From Methanobrevibacter sp. (GTDB taxonomy: Archaea; Methanobacteriota; Methanobacteria; Methanobacteriales; Methanobacteriaceae), in the NCBI GenBank assembly GCA_017434525.1, contig JAFRFD010000086.1, forward strand, positions 1 through 64,000: 64,000 nucleotides of DNA, in the 5' to 3' direction. Position 1 is the stretch's first letter; every line of letters begins with the position of its first letter. Below the pieces are notes generated by a model. The model searched no databases. It worked only from the letters and a program-made list of their open reading frames with translations, and had not been told where the DNA came from. The position numbers and the translations under genes were made by a program. Shown here in pieces: positions 19,395 to 28,998 of this stretch.

Positions 19395-21089
19395 ATGAGA
19401 GGCGGAGAAGCGATAATTGAATCCCTCAAAAATATGGGGGTAAAAACAATATTTGGTTATCCTGGTGGACAAACCATACCATTCTATGATATGTTATATG
19501 ATGCAGATTTGGATCATATATTAGTTAGACACGAACAATGCGCAGCTCATGCAGCAGATGGATATGCAAGAGCTTCTGGTAAAGTTGGTGTGTGTTTGGC
19601 GACTTCAGGTCCGGGTGCAACAAACCTCGTCACTGGTATTGCAACCGCATATATGGATTCTTCTCCAATTTTGGCTATAACTGGACAGGTTCCAACTCAT
19701 TTAATTGGAAATGACGCATTTCAAGAGGCGGATATTATTGGAATTACCATGCCCATTACAAAGCATAGTTTCCAACCAAAAAATCCAGATCTAATTCCTT
19801 CAATGGTTAAGTCTGCTTTTGAAATAGCCGCAAGCGGAAGGCCAGGTCCAGTTTTGATAGATGTTCCAAAAGAAGTTCAAGAAGGAGAACTCACAAAATT
19901 TGATGATTCTTTAATTGATACACCAGGTTATAATCCAACCACAAAAGGAAATATTAGACAGATTAAAAAAGCTCGCGATTTAATTAAACAGGCAAAAAAA
20001 CCATTAATTTTAGCTGGAGCAGGGGTGATTATTTCTGGTGCATGTAAAGAGTTAAAAGAATTAGCATACACAATTAATGCTCCTGTAATGACTTCCTTAT
20101 TAGGTAAAGGAGCTATAGATGAAACTGATGACTTAGCATTAGGAATGCTGGGAATGCATGGAAGAAAAGTATCAAACGATTCAATAAATGAGTCAGATTT
20201 ATTGATAGCTATCGGTATAAGATTTTCAGATAGAACCACAGGAAGACTGGATAGTTTTGTCCCTAATACTAAAGTTATTCACATTGATATTGACCCTGCC
20301 GAAATTGGTAAGAATGTAGATATAGATTTACCGATTGTAGGCGATGCTAAAAACATTTTAGCTTCATTGAATAAGACTTTAAAAGATTATGAAATTCCAA
20401 ATGAAGTAAATGCTTGGACCAACATGATTAAGCAAAGAAAGCAAGATTTGCTTCCAAGAGTTACATATGATGATGTTCCATTAAAACCGCAAACCGTTAT
20501 TAAAGAGATTTCAGAGGTTTTAACTCCTGAATCTATCTTAACAACTGACGTTGGTCAAAACCAAATGTGGGCAGCACATTTCTATGACACTCAAAGGCCA
20601 CGTAAATTTATCTCATCCGGTGGTCTTGGAACTATGGGATTCGGATTCCCATCAGCTATAGGTGCTAAAGTAGCTTGTCCTGATGATCCTGTTGTGTCCA
20701 TTAATGGGGATGGCGGATTTTTAATGGTTTGTCAAGAATTAGCTACTGTTAAAGAATATGATATACCTGTTATTGCAGTTGTTTTAGAAAATAGGACTTT
20801 AGGAATGGTATATCAATGGCAAAGTTTATTATATAATGAAAGACACTCTCAGACTTTACTCGGAAATAGTCCTGACTTTGTCAAGTTAGCTGAAAGCTTT
20901 GGTATTAATGGTGTTAGAATTACAAAACCTGGCGAAACTAAAGAAGCACTATCTTCAGCAATTAAAGACAATGAGCCAATATTATTAAATGTCGTAATTG
21001 ATTCTGAAGAGGCTTTACCTATGCTTCCTCCAGGAGCTGGAATTAATGAGATGATTGGCGAATATAAGCTCGAAAAGGATGTGATTTAA
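19395..21089 (+). CDS. ilvB: Acetolactate synthase, large (catalytic) subunit
   Basis: IlvB condenses two pyruvates, or pyruvate and 2-oxobutyrate, with CO2 release to begin branched-chain amino acid synthesis. The 564-residue TPP enzyme has the catalytic Glu in VRHEQCAAHAADGYARASG, GPGATNLVTGIA, the central FAD-binding-like domain, and the TPP/Mg motif NGDGGFLMVCQELATVKEY. ilvN follows with no gap and a carbonic anhydrase comes one base later. A TATA-like region lies near 19340. Confidence 0.97.
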   Translation: MRGGEAIIESLKNMGVKTIFGYPGGQTIPFYDMLYDADLDHILVRHEQCAAHAADGYARASGKVGVCLATSGPGATNLVTGIATAYMDSSPILAITGQVPTHLIGNDAFQEADIIGITMPITKHSFQPKNPDLIPSMVKSAFEIAASGRPGPVLIDVPKEVQEGELTKFDDSLIDTPGYNPTTKGNIRQIKKARDLIKQAKKPLILAGAGVIISGACKELKELAYTINAPVMTSLLGKGAIDETDDLALGMLGMHGRKVSNDSINESDLLIAIGIRFSDRTTGRLDSFVPNTKVIHIDIDPAEIGKNVDIDLPIVGDAKNILASLNKTLKDYEIPNEVNAWTNMIKQRKQDLLPRVTYDDVPLKPQTVIKEISEVLTPESILTTDVGQNQMWAAHFYDTQRPRKFISSGGLGTMGFGFPSAIGAKVACPDDPVVSINGDGGFLMVCQELATVKEYDIPVIAVVLENRTLGMVYQWQSLLYNERHSQTLLGNSPDFVKLAESFGINGVRITKPGETKEALSSAIKDNEPILLNVVIDSEEALPMLPPGAGINEMIGEYKLEKDVI

Positions 21090-21575
21090 ATGGATTTGGA
21101 TTACCATATTATTTCTACATTAGTTGAAGACAAACCGGGTGTCTTACAAAAAGTCGCTGGATTATTTAATAGAAGAGGTTTCAACATTGATAGCATTACT
21201 GTTGGGGAATCAGAGGTAGAGGGCCTATCTCGTATGATTATTTCACTACATGCTGATCAAAAAGGTTTGGAGCAAGTCACAAAACAACTAAACAAATTAG
21301 TTGATGTAATCAAGATTAAAGATATTACTAAAAATGCTGTTAAAAGGGAATTATGTCTTGTCAAAGTCAATATTCCTAATGCAAAAGCAAGAGCTGAAAT
21401 AATGCAATATTCAAATATTTTCAGGGCAAAAGTTGTTGATGTTACTGAAGAAACATTATTGATTGAGCTTACTGGAGATAAACAGAAGATTAATGCATTT
21501 ATATCTTTATTAAAAGGTTATGGAATCAAAAAGATTTCACGTACCGGCCTTACTGCAATGGCAAGGGGAGTATAA
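21090..21575 (+). CDS. ilvN: Acetolactate synthase, small (regulatory) subunit
   Basis: IlvN activates the large subunit and confers feedback control by valine. The 161-residue protein has an N-terminal ACT domain (residues 3-78: ISTLVEDKPGVLQKVAGLFN and RRGFNIDSITVG) and the C-terminal ALS_ss domain. The ATG is directly after the ilvB stop, with the ribosome-binding site GGATGTG inside ilvB. Confidence 0.96.
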   Translation: MDLDYHIISTLVEDKPGVLQKVAGLFNRRGFNIDSITVGESEVEGLSRMIISLHADQKGLEQVTKQLNKLVDVIKIKDITKNAVKRELCLVKVNIPNAKARAEIMQYSNIFRAKVVDVTEETLLIELTGDKQKINAFISLLKGYGIKKISRTGLTAMARGV

Positions 21576-21576
21576 A

Positions 21577-22104
21577 ATGACAATATTAGAAAATGTTTTA
21601 GAAGATAATAAGAAATTTGTAGAAAATTTTGAAGGCGAAGAAATGTCTCACCATGCAGCTAAAAAATTAGCTATTTTAACCTGTATGGATTGCAGATTAA
21701 TTGATTTCTTTGAACCTGCTCTAGGGCTTGAAAGAGGAGATGCAAAAATAGTCAGAAATGCAGGAAACTCCATTGTTGGCGAAGATGCAATCAGATCTAT
21801 TGGAGCAGCTCTTTACAATTTGGGTTGTGAAGAAGTTTTAGTTGTAGGTCACACTGAATGTGGTATGGCAGGTGCAGATGCAGAAGCTTTAAAAGAAAAA
21901 ATGCTTGCAAGAGGCATCGCTGAAGAGGATATTGCAAAATATGATTTGGCTGAATGGATTGGTGGATTTGAAGATGAGGAAGAAAACGTTAAAAATGTTG
22001 TAGAAAAAATCAAAAACCACCCATTAATCCCAGATGTACCAGTGCATGGTCTTATAATTGATATTGTGACTGGTGAGTTGAAAGTTTTAGTAGATGGTTA
22101 CTAA
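21577..22104 (+). CDS. Beta-class carbonic anhydrase
   Basis: This enzyme interconverts CO2 and bicarbonate. The 175-residue protein has the beta-class zinc ligands Cys36, His92 and Cys95 (TCMDCR and GHTECGM) and the Asp38-Arg40 dyad. Its length and motifs fit the short archaeal Cab type. The ATG at 21577 is one base after the ilvN stop and is preceded by AAGGGGAG inside ilvN, so it is translated from the ilvBN message. Placement between ilvN and ilvC is unusual; acetolactate synthase releases CO2, but the need for a hydratase is only inferred. Confidence 0.9.
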   Translation: MTILENVLEDNKKFVENFEGEEMSHHAAKKLAILTCMDCRLIDFFEPALGLERGDAKIVRNAGNSIVGEDAIRSIGAALYNLGCEEVLVVGHTECGMAGADAEALKEKMLARGIAEEDIAKYDLAEWIGGFEDEEENVKNVVEKIKNHPLIPDVPVHGLIIDIVTGELKVLVDGY

Positions 22105-22218
22105 TCATCTATTTTTTTTATTTTTTAGTTACTTTTATTAACATTAAAAATTATATTATTAAGTGATATTTTATTAATATCTTAACTTTTATCAAATTAT
22201 TATAAAGAGATGATTTAA

Positions 22219-23211
22219 ATGAAAATGTATTACGACGCAGATGTAAATACAGACGCTCTTGAAGGTAAAACCATTGCTGTAATTGGTTATGGTTCTCAAG
22301 GAAGAGCACAATCTAGAAACATGGCTGATAGTGGAGCTAATGTTATTGTTGGTGTAAGAGAAAACGGTAGTTCTTGGAAATTAGTTCAAGAAGATGGAAT
22401 GACTGTAAAAACTATTGAGGATGCTGCAAAAGAAGCTGACATCATCCATATTTTACTTCCTGATGAAATCCAAGAAAAAGTGTACAATGAACAAATTGCA
22501 CCATATGTTGAAGCTGGAAACACTATTTCATTCTCTCACGGTTACAACATTCACTTTGGTTTAATCAAACCTGGTGAAGATGTAAATATTGTTATGTTTG
22601 CACCAAAAGGACCTGGATCCATGGTAAGAAGAACTTATGAGGAAGGATTCGGTATTCCTGGTTTAGTTGCTGTCGAACAAGATGCTACTGGAGATGCAAT
22701 GCAACTCGCATTAGGTATGGCTAAAGCTTGTGGATTAACCAAAGCTGGTGTTTTAGAAACCACTTTCCAAGAAGAAACCGAAACTGATTTATTCGGTGAA
22801 CAAACTGTATTATGCGGAGGTATCACTGAATTAATCAACGCTGGATTTACTACCTTGGTTGAAGCAGGCTACCAACCTGAAATCGCTTACTTTGAAACTT
22901 GCCACGAAGTAAAACTCATCGTAGATTTAATCTATGAAAAAGGATTTGCTGGAATGTGGACCGATGTAAGTAACACTGCTGAATATGGTGGTTTAACTAG
23001 AGGAAATAGAATTATTACTCAAGAAGCAAAAGACGGTATGAAAGCAGTTTTAAAAGAAATCCAAGATGGCACTTTCAAAAAACAATGGGCTGATGAAAAC
23101 GCTACCGACGGAGCTAACTTAAAAGAAATGAGAGCTGCTGAAGGTAAAAAAGAAATCGAAATTGTTGGAGAAAGACTTAGAAAAGCTTGCGGATTACAAA
23201 AAGACGATTAA
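22219..23211 (+). CDS. ilvC: Ketol-acid reductoisomerase
   Basis: IlvC rearranges and reduces acetolactate to dihydroxyisovalerate with NADPH and Mg2+. The 330-residue class I enzyme has [17 protein letters not shown] for nucleotide binding, then the all-helical knotted domain with [14 protein letters not shown] and [24 protein letters not shown] before the ATG is the ribosome-binding site. A 114-base gap with T-runs separates it from the carbonic anhydrase, so it may have its own promoter. Confidence 0.97.
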   Translation: MKMYYDADVNTDALEGKTIAVIGYGSQGRAQSRNMADSGANVIVGVRENGSSWKLVQEDGMTVKTIEDAAKEADIIHILLPDEIQEKVYNEQIAPYVEAGNTISFSHGYNIHFGLIKPGEDVNIVMFAPKGPGSMVRRTYEEGFGIPGLVAVEQDATGDAMQLALGMAKACGLTKAGVLETTFQEETETDLFGEQTVLCGGITELINAGFTTLVEAGYQPEIAYFETCHEVKLIVDLIYEKGFAGMWTDVSNTAEYGGLTRGNRIITQEAKDGMKAVLKEIQDGTFKKQWADENATDGANLKEMRAAEGKKEIEIVGERLRKACGLQKDD

Positions 23212-23254
23212 GTCTTTTTATTCTTTTTTTTATTTTAAAATTTTTGTGATAATA

Positions 23255-24259
23255 ATGGCATTTATTGGAATGGACCATGGAACTACTGGAATCTCTTTTT
23301 GCATAATGTCTGATGATGGGGACGTTATTGAAGTTTTTAAAATTGGAAGAGAGGAAAGTAAAAAAGGTTTGGTTTCTGCAGCTGAAGAGCTTGCAAAACG
23401 GGTTGATTTTAAGGATGTTAAATTAATGGCCATTACTTATGCAATGGGCGATGACATCAATAAGATTTTACCTACAGATAAAGTTGAGAATAGGGGAATT
23501 TTATCAATCAATGGCGCTGGAAAGGTTACAGGTGGAGGAACATCTGTATTTTCTGAGTTGGAACAATTAGATATAGATTCAATCATGATTCCCGGCCTTC
23601 ATAAAGATTCAGAATCTTTGGATAGGTTATTTAGAGCAGCTTATTCTCATCAAGCAAGTCCCGAAAAGGTAAGTATTTCTTATAATGCGGTTAAAGAAAC
23701 CGGATGGTCTAATTTTATTGTGGCAGATATCTCATCTAATAGTGTTGATATTTTAATAGAAGATGGTAAAATCAAAGGCGCAATGGATGCATGTGTCGGT
23801 GCGATGGGTATTGTTCATGGACCAATAGATTTGGAAATGATTAGAGACATCGATGAAAATAATGCATCTGCTAATGAATGTTTTTCACATGCCGGTGCTA
23901 TTAAAATAGCAGATATTGATGGTAAAGTGGCTAACATGAAAGATCAGCTTTTGGAAAACTATAGGAATGGTGATGAAAAGGCAAAATTGGCCATCGATAC
24001 TTTAATCATGACTGTAGCTATGGAAATAGCAGGTCTTGATGTTGTATGTGAAAATGAAATAGAAGGTATAGTATTGACTGGTTCTATTGGAAGTGCAAAA
24101 GAGCCATTCGATTTTGAAGATGAAATAAATAAATATTTCAAAAACAAATATCCTTTAAAAGTTATTTCAAAAGATTCTGGAGCTATTGGTGCAGCTCAAA
24201 TAGCAATGGATGTTTATAATGGTGAAAAAGAAATATTAGGTATTGAAGTAAATATCTAA
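23255..24259 (+). CDS. Methanogenesis marker 12 protein
   Basis: The 334-residue protein has an acetate/sugar-kinase (ASKHA) fold: a phosphate-1 motif at the start (FIGMDHGTTGISFCIMSDDG) and an adenosine-type motif near the end (IEGIVLTGSIGSAKEP). This arrangement and sequence match the methanogenesis marker 12 family, found almost only in methanogens and of unknown function. The ATG at 23255 has GTGAT upstream; an in-frame start further upstream would lie inside ilvC and is rejected. It converges with the LSm gene, overlapping its end by 4 bases. Confidence 0.82.
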   Translation: MAFIGMDHGTTGISFCIMSDDGDVIEVFKIGREESKKGLVSAAEELAKRVDFKDVKLMAITYAMGDDINKILPTDKVENRGILSINGAGKVTGGGTSVFSELEQLDIDSIMIPGLHKDSESLDRLFRAAYSHQASPEKVSISYNAVKETGWSNFIVADISSNSVDILIEDGKIKGAMDACVGAMGIVHGPIDLEMIRDIDENNASANECFSHAGAIKIADIDGKVANMKDQLLENYRNGDEKAKLAIDTLIMTVAMEIAGLDVVCENEIEGIVLTGSIGSAKEPFDFEDEINKYFKNKYPLKVISKDSGAIGAAQIAMDVYNGEKEILGIEVNI

Positions 24260-24459
24260 TCTTCTTTTAAACTTATGAATATAATGTTTCCGCCTTTAAC
24301 GGTTTCTAAACCATTTTCATTTTCTAAAACGAGGTTTAAGTAATTATCAATAGCGACTACTTTTCCTTCGCTTTGATAGTCTCCTCTTAAATCAACAGTT
24401 ACATATTTATTTTTAAATTGTCTAAAAAGTTTATTTACATTTTCTTTATCTTGACTCAT
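24256..24459 (-). CDS. LSm-domain RNA-binding protein
   Basis: This 67-residue protein has the Sm1 and Sm2 motifs of archaeal Sm-like proteins: VTVDLRGDYQSEGKVVAIDN, then NLVLENENG and VKGGNIIFISL. Such proteins form heptameric rings that bind U-rich RNA. I start it at the ATG at 24459 because the only TATA-like element (24506-24513) lies upstream of this and inside the region that a longer form starting at 24522 would need as leader. It is divergent from the 47-codon gene at 24536. Confidence 0.82.
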   Translation of the reverse strand: MSQDKENVNKLFRQFKNKYVTVDLRGDYQSEGKVVAIDNYLNLVLENENGLETVKGGNIIFISLKED

Positions 24460-24505
24460 TTTCTTCAATCCTTGAGTAATTCTATTTTTACTTTGATATT
24501 TCAAC

Positions 24506-24513
24506 TTTAAATA
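24506..24513. promoter_or_regulatory. Shared symmetric TATA element between LSm and the 47-codon gene
   Basis: TTTAAATA on the plus strand reads TATTTAAA on the minus strand. The plus-strand ATG at 24536 is 26 bases from its centre, the usual TATA-to-start spacing, so that transcript would be leaderless. On the minus strand transcription would start near 24484, giving LSm a leader of about 25 bases. One box could serve both directions. Confidence 0.5.
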
Positions 24514-24535
24514 CTTTGACATTCTATATAATATT

Positions 24536-24679
24536 ATGGCAATAAATCAATTAGAAAGTAATTTGGAAGCTATTACCCGCACAATAGCTCAGTTAAAAAA
24601 AGATGGATGTACTGATGAAAAAATTTTAAATGAGCTTAGAGAAGAAAGAGAAAAAATACTTAAAGATTTAAATTTATAA
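24536..24679 (+). CDS. Small 47-residue helical protein
   Basis: The frame runs from ATG at 24536 to TAA at 24677-24679 and encodes a charged, probably all-helical peptide (begins MAINQLESNLEAITRTIAQL, ends KILKDLNL) that could form one coiled-coil hairpin. The spacing from a TATA-like box suggests a leaderless message. Composition is that of a real soluble protein, and it fills an otherwise empty stretch between divergent LSm and convergent surE. Function is unknown. Confidence 0.65.
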   Translation: MAINQLESNLEAITRTIAQLKKDGCTDEKILNELREEREKILKDLNL

Positions 24680-24684
24680 GTATT

Positions 24685-25461
24685 TTAACTAATCCATTCT
24701 TTTAACAAACTCATATCACTTGTTAAATCTATTTTCAGTGGTGTTACTGTAGTTTTTTGAAATTTACATAATTCATAACCATCGCTTCCAGGTTCATCAA
24801 AATCATATGGTTCACCACCAATCCAGTAATATGGTTTTTCACGCGGATCTAATCTTTTTTCTATTATCGGAACATACATTCTTTTTCCGAGTTTAGCAAC
24901 TTCAAATTCTTCATCAATCGGGTTTGCTGGGACATTAACGTTTAACAAATCAATTCCTTCAGGCAAACCTTTTTTTAATATTATTTTAGCTAGTTTTTTA
25001 AGCATTTTTCCTGCAAAATCAAAATCAATCTCTACTTCTCCGTTGTCAAACTTAATGTCGTCACGTGTTACTTCCTGTGAAATAGCTATTGTTGGAATAT
25101 TAAAGCTTGCAGCTTCAATTGCAGCTCCCAGTGTTCCGGATGTTGTTAATTCTGCTTGTCCTAGATTAAATCCTGTATTTATTCCGGATATCATTAGGTC
25201 TGGTTTTTCATCTAGGATTTCAAAAAGTGCAATGGTCACTGCATCTGTTGGAGTTCCGGTCACACCATGACCTAAACTTCCATCTCTCAATATATGATCA
25301 TTAACTCTTAAAGGTTCATTTAAAGTTATTGCATGGCCTATTCCACTTTGTTGGGTTTCAGGGGCTATTACATAAGTATCACATAATTCATCAATCGCCT
25401 TTTTTGCAGCCAATATTCCAGAAGCAGTTATTCCATCATCATTACTTATTAACACTTTCAT
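24685..25461 (-). CDS. surE: 5'/3'-nucleotidase SurE
   Basis: SurE is a metal-dependent phosphatase acting on nucleoside monophosphates and short polyphosphates. The 258-residue protein begins VLISNDDGITASG with the catalytic Asp pair, and has PETQQSGIGHAIT, SGINTGFNLGQAELTTSGTL and NVNVPANP. Length is typical. It ends 6 bases from the end of the convergent 47-codon gene. Confidence 0.95.
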   Translation of the reverse strand: MKVLISNDDGITASGILAAKKAIDELCDTYVIAPETQQSGIGHAITLNEPLRVNDHILRDGSLGHGVTGTPTDAVTIALFEILDEKPDLMISGINTGFNLGQAELTTSGTLGAAIEAASFNIPTIAISQEVTRDDIKFDNGEVEIDFDFAGKMLKKLAKIILKKGLPEGIDLLNVNVPANPIDEEFEVAKLGKRMYVPIIEKRLDPREKPYYWIGGEPYDFDEPGSDGYELCKFQKTTVTPLKIDLTSDMSLLKEWIS

Positions 25462-25590
25462 ATATTTATTAAGGCATTTCTTTTTTTAAATAATTTTAGG
25501 TTTTGAACATGATATAAAAAACTTTAATAATAATTTCAATTATAAAATATAATATTAATATTCTATGAAAAAACACACACGGGTGGAAAC

Positions 25591-26493
25591 TTGGAAAAAC
25601 CACAATTGATTAATTTTATAGCGAAAGTAATGGAGGACTCTGGTTTCAAGGTTTACAAGAATTTTAAAACCTCACAGAAAGTCATAGATATATATGCTAT
25701 ACTGCCAACAACAATAGGGGATTTTGGTGTAGTTGTAGCATGTAAAAATTATGATAAGGACTTTGAAATTGGAGTGGATGTATTAAAAGAAATGGAAGAT
25801 GTTCAACAAAGTTTAAAAGCTTCTAAAGTCACTATTGTTTCTTCTTCATATTTTTCCAATCAAGCAAAGAATTATGCGCTTAGAAAAAATATTAAGTTGG
25901 TGGATAGGGATAATTTACTTGAACTTGCAAAACGTTATCAAGATAGAACTTCTCAAACTACTTTAGATAACACCCCATACGATGGCGGGGCATCTGCCTA
26001 TATTGAGGAACAATATCCTGATTATGAATATGATGCTTCCGATATGGAATATATAATGCAAAGAAGAGATGCTAATCCCAATGTTTACAAAAGTTCATTA
26101 TACAGGCAAATTGATGAACCGAGGCCTAGTATATTATCTTCTGTTTTGAATAGGGGAAGAGCTTCTGGAAGAAAACTCGCATCTACTCAATCTAACTTAT
26201 ATAATTATAATTCCCAAAATCATTCAAGTTATGAACCTATTATCTTTAAATTAGTTAGTAATCCAATTATATTAATTATATTGGTTGTAGTTATTTCATA
26301 CATTCTTGCATTTATATTTGGAAATCTTTTAGGTGTTAATCCAAGTATCAGTGGTTTAATTGAGATGGTTGTAGCTTTACTTCTGTCTTATGGTTTATCT
26401 TTATACACTGAGAGAAATAGTGATTTCATTATTAAAGGAACCTTTGTGTTCTTTATTTCATTAATTATTTTGATTATATTAATTTTCGTTTAA
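25591..26493 (+). CDS. Mrr-like restriction-endonuclease-fold protein with three membrane helices
   Basis: Residues 1-115 have the Mrr-type PD-(D/E)xK fold: an N-terminal helix, Asp33 in VIDIYAI, the core strand VVVACKNYD, and the C-terminal pattern SSYFSNQAKNYALRKNIKLV. The usual catalytic Glu of Glu-x-Lys is Ala50, while Lys52 is kept. A disordered linker (about 120-210) leads to three membrane helices (about 222-300). TTG at 25591 with GGGTGG upstream is the likely start. It would hold the nuclease-like domain at the inner membrane face. Cleavage activity is doubtful; DNA binding or sensing is possible. Confidence 0.68.
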   Translation: MEKPQLINFIAKVMEDSGFKVYKNFKTSQKVIDIYAILPTTIGDFGVVVACKNYDKDFEIGVDVLKEMEDVQQSLKASKVTIVSSSYFSNQAKNYALRKNIKLVDRDNLLELAKRYQDRTSQTTLDNTPYDGGASAYIEEQYPDYEYDASDMEYIMQRRDANPNVYKSSLYRQIDEPRPSILSSVLNRGRASGRKLASTQSNLYNYNSQNHSSYEPIIFKLVSNPIILIILVVVISYILAFIFGNLLGVNPSISGLIEMVVALLLSYGLSLYTERNSDFIIKGTFVFFISLIILIILIFV

Positions 26494-27540
26494 TTTAATA
26501 TAATTAAAATTTATTAATATTAAAACAAATCCAATAAGGTATAAAAACCAAATCATAATGTCGGTTGGTCCAGTTTCTATCCAAATTAGTGTGTGGGTTA
26601 GAATTATAGAATAAATGCCAACCCCAATTCCTTTTTTTAATTTATGAACTAATCCCAAAAACAATCCCATAAACAACATTTGAATTGTTAGTCCGATCAA
26701 TCCGAAATCAAGATAGACAGGTCCAAAAAGAGTTGATGTTAAACAAACGTTGTCTGACAATACATATTGGCCAATGAATGTCCTTGGACTTCCTGATGAG
26801 AAGATCATGCTTAAGATATGACCATGCGTTGTTCCAGCCAATGGAAGAATTCTTTCAAATACTTCTAATGTAAAACCGGCCCTATAAAATAGAAGTTCAA
26901 TAGGATTCAATGTCCAATGTTGGGTTGCTATTGATTGTGAGGCAATATATCCAATCATTATTACTCCAACCACAATTAAAGCGATGAATCCGATTCCAAC
27001 TTTTTTAGAGATTTTTTCAAGGTAATATAATGTTATAAATGTACTTCCTAAAATTCCAAGAACTGAAGTTCTATATCCATTTAAACCGAAAATTATTGCC
27101 CCAAGTAAAACCAGGACTAAATATTTCCTATCATAATACTTCGCAAGCAATATATTAATCATTATTAAAAATAAAGGATAGGCTATTCTCCAAATATTTG
27201 TTGTTGCGTTTGATTTTAAAACACTATTAAAAAGAGGAATTCCACCTATCAATACTAAATTTAGAGTTTGCAGAACTAATGCTGTTATAACAAGTATTGT
27301 CAGCGCCTTTTCAGTTAAAAAGTTAATTTCTTTAGTATTTCCAACATTGATTTTATATTTGACGATTAATGCTCCAGCTGCAAAGATTATACAAGAAAAG
27401 ACAACTGTTAAAATCACTTCCAAATCAAGAGGGTCTTCAAATCTGTAGTTGAATGACCCAATATAACCCATTAAAAGAAAAGCAATTATTGCAACAACGA
27501 CTATGAATGGTTGGAAATAATCAACTTTTTCAAGTTTCAT
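26479..27540 (-). CDS. Multi-spanning membrane protein, candidate O-antigen-like polymerase
   Basis: The 353-residue protein has about ten hydrophobic segments and a long extracytoplasmic loop near residues 205-265 (containing HWTLNPIELLFYRAGFTLEV and HGHILSMIFSSGSPRTFIG), a layout seen in Wzy/oligosaccharide repeat-unit polymerases. The ATG at 27540 follows GGAGGATGAT and is one base from the cfbB stop, so the two genes are coupled. If it polymerises a surface glycan, its pairing with a tetrapyrrole amidase is unexpected. Function is inferred from topology only. Confidence 0.5.
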   Translation of the reverse strand: MKLEKVDYFQPFIVVVAIIAFLLMGYIGSFNYRFEDPLDLEVILTVVFSCIIFAAGALIVKYKINVGNTKEINFLTEKALTILVITALVLQTLNLVLIGGIPLFNSVLKSNATTNIWRIAYPLFLIMINILLAKYYDRKYLVLVLLGAIIFGLNGYRTSVLGILGSTFITLYYLEKISKKVGIGFIALIVVGVIMIGYIASQSIATQHWTLNPIELLFYRAGFTLEVFERILPLAGTTHGHILSMIFSSGSPRTFIGQYVLSDNVCLTSTLFGPVYLDFGLIGLTIQMLFMGLFLGLVHKLKKGIGVGIYSIILTHTLIWIETGPTDIMIWFLYLIGFVLILINFNYIKLNEN

Positions 27541-27541
27541 A

Positions 27542-28897
27542 TCATCCTCCAAGTTCCAGTGATGATATCGCGAGATTTCCTCCAAAATTCGGCATTGCCG
27601 CTACATGGGTGTGAACGTAACTTGCAAGCGTATTTCTCTCTATGAATCCATCTTTGTTATTATAAGACCCTTTTCCTCTTAAAATGTTGAAAGCCAATTC
27701 ATTTTTGATGTTACTTTCATCAACAATCACTTTTGAGTAATGGAACTCGTGGCCATGGAATTTTTCACCTTTTTTTGAAATGATGTTGTCCTGGGTCACC
27801 TCAGCTATTGTATATTTCAGTGCTTGCACTCTATCTGTTAGAATAGCCTTGTAAGGATATACATTTACTACTTTATCCTCATGGATAGAATTCATAAGAT
27901 ACATTAAACCACCACACTCGGCAAAGATGGGCCTATCTTCTAGGTGGAACTGCTTGATTTCTTTGAGCATATTTTCATTTCCACTGAGTTGTTTTGAAAA
28001 TAGTTCAGGATATCCTCCACCAATATATAATCCATCAACATCCGGCAATCCTTCATCCTTTAAAGGTGAAAAATATTTGATTTTAGCATTATTTGCTTCT
28101 AATGATTCAATATTTTCTTTGTAATAAAAATTAAAAACTTCATCAAATGCTACTCCAATTTTAACTGGTTGTTTATTTAGTTTATTCCAGATAGGAATAA
28201 TATCTGATGTAATTTTGGGAGCGGTTTTTGCAATTTCAACCAATCTATCTAAATCAATTGAATTTTTAATGACTTCACTCCATATGTCAATAAATTTAAG
28301 TGAGTTTTCTCGTTCAACAGCAGGAACAAGTCCCAAATGTCTTTGTTCTATTGAAATGTTATCATCACGGATTATTCCACCAATTACTTCGGTTTTTGTT
28401 AACTCTTCAATAGATTTCTTGGTTTTTTCATAGTGTGCTTTATTTTTAACTTTATTTAGGATAACTCCTGCAATATTTATTTCAGGATCTAATGCTTTAA
28501 ATCCTAAAACAAGTGCCGCAGCACTTTTGACTAAGCTTCGAGAATTAATGATTAAAATAACAGGAGCATTCAATGATTTTGCAACTGATGCAGTACTTCC
28601 AATGTCATTAACAGAGTCTATTCCTTCATAAAGTCCTCTCACACCTTCAATAACTGCAATATCTTTTCCTTCCATACCTTTTAGAAATGAATCTCTTACT
28701 TGTCCTTCCTTCATAAAAAATGAATCCAAGTTTCTAGAGGTATTTCCTGTTGCTAATGTATGGTATGAGGGATCAATATAGTCGGGTCCAACTTTAAAAG
28801 GTTGTACATTGTATTTTTCACTTAATGCTTTCATGATTCCGGTAGCTATTGTAGTTTTTCCAACAGCACTGCCAGTTCCTGCTAAAATAATTCTCAT
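27542..28897 (-). CDS. cfbB: Ni-sirohydrochlorin (or cobyrinate) a,c-diamide synthase
   Basis: The 451-residue protein amidates the a and c acetate side chains of a tetrapyrrole using glutamine and ATP. It has the P-loop [27 protein letters not shown], and a C-terminal class I glutaminase domain with the Cys in [10 protein letters not shown] and the His in [11 protein letters not shown]. In methanogens this family acts in F430 synthesis (CfbB) and in cobamide synthesis (CbiA); sequence alone does not separate them here, and one protein may do both. It is divergent from thrS; a TATATAA about 25 bases upstream of the ATG suggests a leaderless message. Confidence 0.88.
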   Translation of the reverse strand: MRIILAGTGSAVGKTTIATGIMKALSEKYNVQPFKVGPDYIDPSYHTLATGNTSRNLDSFFMKEGQVRDSFLKGMEGKDIAVIEGVRGLYEGIDSVNDIGSTASVAKSLNAPVILIINSRSLVKSAAALVLGFKALDPEINIAGVILNKVKNKAHYEKTKKSIEELTKTEVIGGIIRDDNISIEQRHLGLVPAVERENSLKFIDIWSEVIKNSIDLDRLVEIAKTAPKITSDIIPIWNKLNKQPVKIGVAFDEVFNFYYKENIESLEANNAKIKYFSPLKDEGLPDVDGLYIGGGYPELFSKQLSGNENMLKEIKQFHLEDRPIFAECGGLMYLMNSIHEDKVVNVYPYKAILTDRVQALKYTIAEVTQDNIISKKGEKFHGHEFHYSKVIVDESNIKNELAFNILRGKGSYNNKDGFIERNTLASYVHTHVAAMPNFGGNLAISSLELGG

Positions 28898-28998
28898 AAA
28901 TATTAATTTGAATCTTTTTATATAACAAATTTTTGTATAATTAAATCATTTTATATAATATTAAAACTAAAATTTAAATCATAATATATGGTGGTATA

